NCBI GenBank assembly: GCA_015490315.1 | Contig: WFYB01000020.1 | Location: forward strand, 1-11,854 | Source: Sulfurovum sp. | GTDB taxonomy: Bacteria; Campylobacterota; Campylobacteria; Campylobacterales; Sulfurovaceae | Reading direction: 5' to 3' | Length of the DNA: 11,854 nucleotides | Part shown: one piece after another, positions 5,858-11,854 of the stretch | Position numbering within the stretch: the first letter of the stretch is position 1 | Layout of the letters: each line of letters begins with the position of its first letter | Program-made: the position numbers and the translations under genes | Notes under the pieces: generated by a model | What the model was told of the DNA's origin: nothing | Databases searched by the model: none | The model's input: the letters and a program-made list of their open reading frames with translations, nothing else

Positions 5858-8554
5858 TTACTTCAACTCTCCCCAGCTCTCACCGATACTGACCGAACAC
5901 TCCAGAGGTACTTCCAGGGGCATGATATGTGCCATCGTATAGGCAAAACGATCCGCGATCGCTTCGACCAGATCCTCTCTGATCTCAAAGATCAGCTCAT
6001 CGTGGATCTGCAGCAGCATGTGTGCGCTCAGCCGCTCCTCTTGTATCATGCTGTCGATATCGAGCATGGAGAGTTTGATCAGGTCAGCCGCAGAGCCCTG
6101 GAAGACCGTGTTGACTGACTCACGCATGAAGGCGGCTTTCATCATCTGGTTGGCATTTTCGTAGTCAAAGATACGCCGCCTGCCCAGGATCGTCTCTACA
6201 TAACCGTCGATCTTCACGCGCTCCTGTATCCCCTCCAAAAAGTGCTTGACGGTAGGAAACGCCGCGAAATAGTCGGTAATGATCTGCTTTGCCTCTGCCT
6301 GTGAAATACCAAGCTCTTGAGAGAGCTTGCGCGGTCCCATACCGTAGAGCAGTCCGAAGTTGATCGATTTGGCGAAATTACGTTTGGCGGCTGCCTCCTC
6401 TTCACCAAAGAGCTTGATCGCCGTAGCCAGGTGGATATCGAGTCCTTTTTCAAATGCCTCTCTAAGCGCCTTGTCTCCCGAAAAATGCGCCAGCAGCCGC
6501 AATTCGATCTGTGAGTAATCGATACTCACCAGTTTGTATCCCTCACGGGCGATAAAGGCTTCTCTGACTGAGCGCCCAAGCTCGGAACGTACCGGGATAT
6601 TTTGGAGGTTTGGATCGCGTGAGCTGAGCCTGCCTGTGGCTGTACCTGTCTGAATAAAAGAGGTGAAGATCCGGTGATCCTTGTCCTCAAGTGCCAATTT
6701 GAGCAGCGGTTTGACATAGGTAGAGAGCATCTTCTGATACTCACGGTATGCCAAAATTTTTTCGATGATCGGGTGCTCGCCTTTGAGGGAGAGCAAGACC
6801 GCTTCGTTGGTACTGTAGCCTGTCTTTGTCTTTTTGCCCCCTTGGAGTCCAAGCTGTTGAAAGAGGACAGTACCCAGTTGTTGTGTGGACTTAATATTGA
6901 ACTCCGTACCGGCATCCTCATAGATCGCTTCGGTAAGTGATGCGAGTTCACTGCTGAGCGTTTTCTCCAGCTGGCGTAGCTTCTCTACAGAGACCTTGAT
7001 TCCCAGCTTCTCCATGCGGATGAGGACATTGATAAAGGGATACTCCACATTTTTTGCCTCATCAAGCAGATGCGTCACTGAAGCCAGCTCCATCTTCTTC
7101 TTGATCGCACCGTAAAGCATATAGGTCATCCAGGCATCCTCTGCCGCGTAGAAGGTAGCCTCTTCGATCGCTACCGAAGAGAAATCCTCTCCCTTCTTAA
7201 CCATATCTTTGAAGGGCTTCATCTCATAGTCGAAAAACTTCTTTGCCAAAGCATCCAGTCCTACTTTGCTACCCGGATCACTTAACCATGCCATGATCAT
7301 CGTATCGGCATAGGGGATCTGCTCTGTGATACCATGACTATAGAGCAGTCCCAGATCGAACTTGAGGTTCTGTCCGACGATCTTGTGTTCCATCAAGCGC
7401 GCTATCGCTGCCAAGGCATCCTCTTTGCTCACCTGATCCCCGACACCGAGATAGCTATGCGCTACAGGTACATAGTAGGCTTTGTCCACTCCCGTACAGA
7501 AGCTGAAGCCGACCATATCGGCACATTTGGTATCGAGTCCCGTCGTCTCTGTATCAAAAGCGATCACACTGTCCGGCTCAAGCGCATCGATCACCCCATC
7601 AAGCTTCTCTTTGCTGTCGAGGGTGATCGCTTCAAAACCGATGGAGGGTTTTTTGGACTCCTTGACCTCTTCGATGATACAGTCAGGTATCTCGTCAGGG
7701 CTCTTGATCTGTGCCTTTTTGATCGCCTGTTTCATCTCCAGCTTCTCAAACTCGTCGATTAGACACGCCAGATAGTTCTTCTCTTCAAATACATATCCCT
7801 CCAGATCGAGGTCTTTGAAGACATCCTGACGCAGCCGTACCAGCTCACGTGACATAAATGCCTGCTCTTTGCTCTCAAGCAAGAGTTTTTGAATGCGCGG
7901 TGTACCGGCATTTTCGATATCGTCATAGATCGCTTCAAGGGTGTGGTATTTGTTGATCAGTTTTGCCGCACCCTTCTGCCCTATCCCTTTGACGCCCGGT
8001 ACATTGTCCGCACTGTCTCCAACAATCGCCTGAAAATCGACAAAGTCACGCGGATGCACCTCAAACTTCTCCAAACACCCCTGCTCATCGATCACCTTCT
8101 TCTTGATCGCATCAAACAGCACGACCTGTCCGTCATCGATAAGCTGATAGAGATCCTTGTCATGGGAGACGATACGCACATGCATCCCCCGCTCCTTGCC
8201 CAGTCTTGCCACTGTTGCGATCACATCATCCGCTTCGTAGTTCTCACGGGCGAGATTGGGAAAGCCCATCTCGGTGATCCACTCTATCGCTACACCCAGC
8301 TGCTGCTTGAGGTCATCGGGCGGAGATTCACGGTTGGCTTTGTACTCCGGGTAGATCTCGTTTCGGAAGTTTCCCTGACCATCGAGCGCAAAGATAAGGT
8401 AGTCTGTGTTGTGATCCTTTCGCAGTGAATCGACAAAGTTGACAAAGCCGGTCAAAAGTCCTGTAGGAAAGCCCTCGGAGTTACGCAGAGGCGGCAGGGC
8501 ATAGTAGGCACGGAAAAAGAAACCGAATGTATCGATGATGGTGAGTGTTTTCAA
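5858..8554 (-). CDS. polA: DNA polymerase I with intact 5' nuclease and proofreading domains
   Basis: Pol I fills repair gaps and removes RNA primers from Okazaki fragments. The 898-residue chain contains all three domains. The N-terminal 5' nuclease has IIDTFGFFFRAYYALPP, YEADDVIA, SHDKDLYQL and VGDSADNVPGVKGIGQK. The 3'-5' exonuclease has Exo I DTET (D334, E336), Exo II NLKFD (D400) and Exo III YAAED (Y469, D473), so proofreading should work. The polymerase has TGRLSSRDPNLQNIP, motif A DYSQIELR (D679), motif B RNFAKSINFGLLYG (R725, K729) and motif C QIHDE (D852, E853). I place the start at TTG 8552-8554, preceded at seven bases by AAAAAGG. An in-frame ATG at 8621-8623 would add 23 residues unlike any Pol I N-terminus and has no ribosome site. 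The gene is divergent from the small membrane-protein gene at 8701. Confidence 0.97.
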   Translation of the reverse strand: MKTLTIIDTFGFFFRAYYALPPLRNSEGFPTGLLTGFVNFVDSLRKDHNTDYLIFALDGQGNFRNEIYPEYKANRESPPDDLKQQLGVAIEWITEMGFPNLARENYEADDVIATVARLGKERGMHVRIVSHDKDLYQLIDDGQVVLFDAIKKKVIDEQGCLEKFEVHPRDFVDFQAIVGDSADNVPGVKGIGQKGAAKLINKYHTLEAIYDDIENAGTPRIQKLLLESKEQAFMSRELVRLRQDVFKDLDLEGYVFEEKNYLACLIDEFEKLEMKQAIKKAQIKSPDEIPDCIIEEVKESKKPSIGFEAITLDSKEKLDGVIDALEPDSVIAFDTETTGLDTKCADMVGFSFCTGVDKAYYVPVAHSYLGVGDQVSKEDALAAIARLMEHKIVGQNLKFDLGLLYSHGITEQIPYADTMIMAWLSDPGSKVGLDALAKKFFDYEMKPFKDMVKKGEDFSSVAIEEATFYAAEDAWMTYMLYGAIKKKMELASVTHLLDEAKNVEYPFINVLIRMEKLGIKVSVEKLRQLEKTLSSELASLTEAIYEDAGTEFNIKSTQQLGTVLFQQLGLQGGKKTKTGYSTNEAVLLSLKGEHPIIEKILAYREYQKMLSTYVKPLLKLALEDKDHRIFTSFIQTGTATGRLSSRDPNLQNIPVRSELGRSVREAFIAREGYKLVSIDYSQIELRLLAHFSGDKALREAFEKGLDIHLATAIKLFGEEEAAAKRNFAKSINFGLLYGMGPRKLSQELGISQAEAKQIITDYFAAFPTVKHFLEGIQERVKIDGYVETILGRRRIFDYENANQMMKAAFMRESVNTVFQGSAADLIKLSMLDIDSMIQEERLSAHMLLQIHDELIFEIREDLVEAIADRFAYTMAHIMPLEVPLECSVSIGESWGELK

Positions 8555-8561
8555 GGGCTGA

Positions 8562-8568
8562 CCTTTTT
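8562..8568 (-). promoter_or_regulatory. Ribosome binding site deciding the TTG start of polA
   Basis: The minus strand reads AAAAAGG seven bases before TTG at 8554. The first residues after TTG (KTLTIIDTFG) align with the start of the Pol I 5' nuclease domain, so this site and the family N-terminus agree. Confidence 0.65.
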
Positions 8569-8579
8569 GGTTTTTGTCT

Positions 8580-8585
8580 ATTTTA
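8580..8585 (-). promoter_or_regulatory. Possible -10 box for polA
   Basis: The minus strand reads TAAAAT, preceded by GA, 25 bases upstream of the TTG start. It lies inside the longer reading frame that would start at 8623, which further argues for the TTG start. No -35 box is visible. Confidence 0.4.
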
Positions 8586-8638
8586 TCAAAAACTGCGTTA
8601 GAGCTCTGCCTGCAAGACTTCATGAATAAAATTTTTGC

Positions 8639-8679
8639 TTGATAATTTATCCCAATTACTGTATAGTAGTATAACTATA
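8639..8679 (+). promoter_or_regulatory. Sigma-70-type promoter with overlapping dyad, upstream of the two-helix protein genes
   Basis: TTGATA (8639-8644) and TATAGT (8662-8667) are separated by exactly 17 bases, the best -35/-10 pair in the window. The -10 hexamer is also the left arm of an inverted repeat, TATAGT (8662-8667) and ACTATA (8674-8679), with a six-base centre. The dyad could be an operator or simply AT-rich chance. The start codon at 8701 follows after an AGGGGGA ribosome site at 8686-8692. Confidence 0.6.
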
Positions 8680-8700
8680 GTCTGTAGGGGGACTCAACCA

Positions 8701-9081
8701 ATGAAACACACTGAACAGGGAATATCTTATTCCCCACGAGAAGCCAGGATCAAAAACAAAGAGGATTCATTTGCAAAACAGAAGGTCACCTTCGATGATA
8801 CACCTCTCTTTTTCCCGGAAGGGTTTGAAAAAATATTTCTTGCAATCTATTTCATAACTCTACCCTATATCGCAGGGCTTCTTTTCCTTTTCTTTTATGT
8901 AGCGGATGGGAAAAAAGAGCTCTTCCTCGCACTCAACGATGACTCCTCTTTTTTTCTAACTTGGGCGATCGGATATGAGATCATTGCCGGACTGATCATT
9001 CTCTGGATCATCAAGCGTGCTATCTCATTCAGCTACGGCAACCATCAGCGAAATAAAAAGAAAGTATTTCGAAGACCTTAG
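8701..9081 (+). CDS. Small two-helix membrane protein of unknown function (paralogue A)
   Basis: I do not recognise this family. The 126-residue product has a charged soluble N-terminus (residues 1-44), then two hydrophobic helices at about 45-68 (IFLAIYFITLPYIAGLLFLF) and 84-104 (FFLTWAIGYEIIAGLIILWII). A basic tail ends in KKKVFRRP. A short acidic loop joins the helices, so both ends probably sit on the same side; the basic tail suggests the cytoplasm by the positive-inside rule. ATG at 8701 is chosen over an in-frame TTG at 8635 because AGGGGGA lies eight bases before it and the promoter overlaps the longer version. It is about 53% identical over 73 residues to the next gene product. The pair stands apart from its repair-gene neighbours, which give no hint of function. 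Confidence 0.82.
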   Translation: MKHTEQGISYSPREARIKNKEDSFAKQKVTFDDTPLFFPEGFEKIFLAIYFITLPYIAGLLFLFFYVADGKKELFLALNDDSSFFLTWAIGYEIIAGLIILWIIKRAISFSYGNHQRNKKKVFRRP

Positions 9082-9144
9082 CCTTTTTGACATTTTTAGC
9101 GTAGAATTGGGAATGGAGACAATTCATTCTGGAGGAGAATTACA

Positions 9145-9627
9145 ATGGAAAATGGGAAAGAGAAGTCAATAGCAGGCGGTATAGATCCCCATCTTGAAGC
9201 TGTACAGAAACAATCAATAAACAGACGCAATCCGCTCAGAGTCACACAAGCTTCGAAGAGTCTTGGTAAGATACGTCCTGACCAACGTACCGAGGTTCCC
9301 AAAAGAGAAGGTGCCCTCGTCAAAAAAATCGAATTGAAAAACGCAGAAACTTTCTTTCCAAAAGGGTATGAAAAGATATTTTTAGCACTCTATATTCTCT
9401 TGCTGCCCTACTTTGCCGGGATTATATTTCTCTTTTTCTATGTTGCAGGAGGCAATGTGGAGCTTTTCTATTCCGTTTTTGACAAACAAAACCATATCCT
9501 AACTTGGTGTATAGGTTATGAGATATTGGCTGTAGTGACACTAATCTATCTTGTCAAAAATGCCGTGGTATCGAGCTTACGCCCCAAACGTGGTTTTACT
9601 GCAAGTACAGCCTTCCGTCACCCATAG
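9145..9627 (+). CDS. Small two-helix membrane protein of unknown function (paralogue B)
   Basis: This is a paralogue of the preceding product and also unrecognised. The 160-residue protein has a longer, basic N-terminus (about 1-77, rich in K, R and Q). It then has helices at about 78-101 (IFLALYILLLPYFAGIIFLFF) and 118-137 (ILTWCIGYEILAVVTLIYLV). The tail ends in AFRHP, echoing FRRP of paralogue A. Invariant between the two are FFPxGxEKIFLA, LPYxAG, FLFFYVAxG, ELF and LTWxIGYEIxA. A strong GGAGGAG ribosome site (9131-9137) precedes the ATG by seven bases. The 63-base gap from gene A has a TTGACA-like (9087-9092) and a TAGAAT-like (9102-9107) element, but their spacing of nine is wrong for one promoter, so read-through from the gene A promoter is as likely. 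The gene converges on uvrA with five bases between stops. Confidence 0.85.
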   Translation: MENGKEKSIAGGIDPHLEAVQKQSINRRNPLRVTQASKSLGKIRPDQRTEVPKREGALVKKIELKNAETFFPKGYEKIFLALYILLLPYFAGIIFLFFYVAGGNVELFYSVFDKQNHILTWCIGYEILAVVTLIYLVKNAVVSSLRPKRGFTASTAFRHP

Positions 9628-9653
9628 CTCTCTCACTCAGAGAGCTTAAGCTC
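9626..9653. repeat. Inverted repeat across the convergent stops of paralogue B and uvrA
   Basis: AGCTCTCT (9626-9633) pairs with AGAGAGCT (9639-9646) around a five-base loop, and it overlaps a perfect 12-base palindrome GAGCTTAAGCTC at 9642-9653. The stem includes bases from both stop codons. It may act as a shared terminator, but neither strand has a strong U run after it. Confidence 0.4.
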
Positions 9654-11854
9654 TTTGGCAAGATACTCCCCGGTATAAGAGCCTGTCTGCTTATACTCCG
9701 CAGCCAGTTTTTTTGGACTCCCCTCCGCAATGATCTCTCCGCCTTTATTGCCCCCTTCAGGTCCCATATCGATGATATAGTCCGCATTTTTGACCATATC
9801 AAGGTTGTGCTCTATCACCACTACTGAGTTACCCAGATCGACCAGATGATGCAGTACACCTGTGAGTCTGTCCACATCGGCAAAGTGCAGCCCTGTTGTG
9901 GGCTCATCGAGGATATAGAGCGTACGCCCCGTATCTTTACGGCTGAGCTCCTTGCTGAGTTTGATACGCTGTGCCTCACCACCTGAGAGTGTCGTGGCAT
10001 TCTGTCCCAAAGTGATGTAGTCAAGCCCCACATCCTTGAGTGTCTTTAGCTTGGAAGCGATCGCAGGAATCGCCTTGAAAAACTCCAGCGCCTCCCCTAC
10101 ACTCATCGCCAGTACATCAGCGATCGATTTGCCTTTATAGAGCACTTCGAGTGTCTGGGCATTGTAGCGCGTACCGTGGCAGGCATCACACTCTACCAGT
10201 ACATCAGGCAGGAAGTGCATCTCGATCTTGATCTGCCCATCTCCCTGACACTTCTCACAGCGGCCACCCTTGACATTGAACGAAAAGCGCCCTATCTTGT
10301 AACCGCGCAGCTCAGCCTCTTTGGTTTGGGCGAAGAGCTTGCGTATCTCATCCATGATCCCTGTGTAGGTTGCAGGGTTGGATCGTGGGGTACGTCCGAT
10401 GGGACTCTGGTCAAGATAGATCACTTTGTCCAGCCGCTCCAATCCATTGATCTCGACACCATCGACCTTGTTGACCTTTTTGGCATGGTTGAGCAGTTCT
10501 CGTGCCACAGGCAGCAGGGTCTGGAGTATCAGTGAGCTTTTGCCGCTCCCGCTCACCCCTGTGACACAGACAAAGTTGTGCAGCGGTATCCTTGCATCGA
10601 TATTTTGGATGTTATTGAGTGTAACGTTCTTGATCTCTATCCAGTGTTCCTGCTCTCTGTCATGGGGATAGCTGATCTCTTTTTTGCCGTTGAGGTACTG
10701 TGCAGTAAGGGTTTTCGCTTTGAGCAGCTTTTTCTGATCGCCGGCAAAGACCACCTCTCCACCGAACGCCCCCGCACCCGGACCGATGTCCACAATGTAG
10801 TCTGCCGCCATGATCGTCTCTTTGTCATGCTCGACAACGATGACGGAGTTACCCTTCTCTTTGAGAGAATTGAGTGTACGGATCAGCTTCATCGTATCAC
10901 GCTCGTGCAGTCCGATACTTGGCTCATCGAGTACATACATCACCCCTGTCAGTCCCGAACCGATCTGCGAAGCGATACGGATACGCTGTGCCTCCCCTCC
11001 GGAGATGGTACGCGCATCACGGCTGAGTGTAATGTAGCCAAGTCCCACATCATAGAGAAAATAGAGACGCTCCTTGATCTCTTTGAGGATCGACTCCGCT
11101 ATCTGCTGCTGCTGTTCGCTCAGGTGCGAAAAGTTCTTTCCATCGGCAAAATAGGCATAGCTCTCTTCGATAGGCATATCAATAATATCGGCAATATTGT
11201 GCCCCTCTATCTTCACTGCCAGTGAGCGCGGGCGCAGGCGGTGTCCCTGACACTTGTCACACACCTTTTCGGTCATATATTCGCTCATATCCTTTTCGTC
11301 TTTGAACATATCCTGAGCGAACTTCACGACACCCGGCCACTCGCGCTTGAGCTTATGGCGCTTCCATGTAAAGTCGATGATCGAACCGTTGCCGTACAAA
11401 ATTGCCTTCTGCTCATGGCTCTCAAGCTCTCCGTAGGGTTTGTGAATGTCAATGCCATTCTGTTCACAAAAGGCGTTGAGGAACTTGGTGTAGTAGCTCT
11501 TGTTGAAACCGTACATGATCTTGACCGCACCCTTTTCGATGCTAAGATCGGGATCAATCACCCTCTTGAGATCGATCGCATAGCGGATACCCAGTCCGTC
11601 ACAGGCGGGGCATGCTCCCTTGGGCGAGTTGAATGAGAAACTGACCGGCTCAAGCGGCTCAAAACTGATCTTGCAGTCAAAACAGGCAAGATGCTCCGAG
11701 TAGTGGTAGTCTTTGCGCTCCAAACCAAGCTCTTCATGGTTGAGCACTTCGATCTCCATCTCACCGTAACTCTCTTTGAGCGCCTTTTCAACATCCTGCC
11801 CAATACGATCGCGGCTCTCCTCTTTGACCACCACACGGTCAATGACCACTTTGA
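9633..11854 (-). CDS. uvrA: Excinuclease ABC subunit A (UvrA), N-terminus beyond window
   Basis: UvrA dimers, with UvrB, scan DNA for helix-distorting damage and start nucleotide excision repair. The window holds about 740 C-terminal residues of a protein usually about 940 long. The missing part contains the first Walker A and UvrB-binding domain. Present are a zinc module (CFDC at 11673-11684 and CPAC at 11601-11612), the insertion domain, and CDKCQGHRLRP. Then come the first ABC signature TISGGEAQRIRIASQIGSG with Walker B VLDEPSIGLHERD. The second half has Walker A GVSGSGKSS (about 10532-10558), the zinc finger CEKCQGDG...CDACHG, signature TLSGGEAQRIKLSKELSR and Walker B ILDEPTTGLH. No frame break is seen. 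The first complete codon in the window is lysine at 11850-11852, so GTG at 11847-11849 is internal rather than a start. Confidence 0.97.
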   Translation of the reverse strand, partial: KVVIDRVVVKEESRDRIGQDVEKALKESYGEMEIEVLNHEELGLERKDYHYSEHLACFDCKISFEPLEPVSFSFNSPKGACPACDGLGIRYAIDLKRVIDPDLSIEKGAVKIMYGFNKSYYTKFLNAFCEQNGIDIHKPYGELESHEQKAILYGNGSIIDFTWKRHKLKREWPGVVKFAQDMFKDEKDMSEYMTEKVCDKCQGHRLRPRSLAVKIEGHNIADIIDMPIEESYAYFADGKNFSHLSEQQQQIAESILKEIKERLYFLYDVGLGYITLSRDARTISGGEAQRIRIASQIGSGLTGVMYVLDEPSIGLHERDTMKLIRTLNSLKEKGNSVIVVEHDKETIMAADYIVDIGPGAGAFGGEVVFAGDQKKLLKAKTLTAQYLNGKKEISYPHDREQEHWIEIKNVTLNNIQNIDARIPLHNFVCVTGVSGSGKSSLILQTLLPVARELLNHAKKVNKVDGVEINGLERLDKVIYLDQSPIGRTPRSNPATYTGIMDEIRKLFAQTKEAELRGYKIGRFSFNVKGGRCEKCQGDGQIKIEMHFLPDVLVECDACHGTRYNAQTLEVLYKGKSIADVLAMSVGEALEFFKAIPAIASKLKTLKDVGLDYITLGQNATTLSGGEAQRIKLSKELSRKDTGRTLYILDEPTTGLHFADVDRLTGVLHHLVDLGNSVVVIEHNLDMVKNADYIIDMGPEGGNKGGEIIAEGSPKKLAAEYKQTGSYTGEYLAKELKLSE

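Noticed and set aside
8555..8623. 23-residue N-terminal extension of PolA from ATG 8623
   Set aside because: It has no ribosome site, does not resemble Pol I N-termini, and covers the likely -10 box.
8635..8700. Longer version of paralogue A starting at TTG 8635
   Set aside because: The extension overlaps the -35/-10 promoter and has no ribosome site, whereas ATG 8701 has AGGGGGA at good spacing.
10176..11225. Plus-strand open frames opposite uvrA
   Set aside because: They are antisense to conserved UvrA motifs and have no credible start signals or family features.

Overview
The window looks like chromosomal core sequence from a moderate-GC member of the Campylobacterota (the former Epsilonproteobacteria), most likely a Sulfurovum-like sulfur oxidiser. 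This is inferred from the single-chain fused CcsBA cytochrome c synthetase, the Campylobacterota-like gene set, and -10-only promoters of the TATAAT type with no clear -35 box. The genus assignment is a judgement and was not tested by any search. No mobile element, CRISPR array, rRNA or tRNA was found.

Layout, left to right. A perfect 7-bp tandem repeat (positions 1-90) starts at the window edge and runs into the stop codon of greA (minus), a transcript-cleavage factor. A short divergent promoter region separates greA from surE (plus), a survival nucleotidase. surE overlaps tcdA (plus), a t6A-tRNA-dehydratase-type E1-like protein, by ATGA. tcdA meets mscL (minus), a mechanosensitive channel with a zinc-ribbon-like tail, with the two stop codons overlapping. 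ccsBA (minus, 1035 codons) and polA (minus) follow, each with its own apparent promoter. polA is divergent from two small plus-strand genes that encode paralogous two-helix membrane proteins of unknown function. The second of these converges with uvrA (minus), whose N-terminal part lies beyond the right edge.

The named genes are housekeeping functions: transcription fidelity, nucleotide salvage, tRNA modification, osmotic safety valve, cytochrome c maturation, DNA repair synthesis and nucleotide excision repair. polA and uvrA can act in the same repair pathway (UvrA recognises damage, Pol I fills the excised gap), but the two small membrane-protein genes lie between them, so no operon is implied. 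No intergenic gap exceeds about 150 bases.

The least explained elements are the two-helix paralogue pair at 8701-9627, the heptanucleotide repeat at the greA 3' end, and a signal-peptide-like segment inside CcsBA. I see no convincing evidence of a complete new multi-gene system here.
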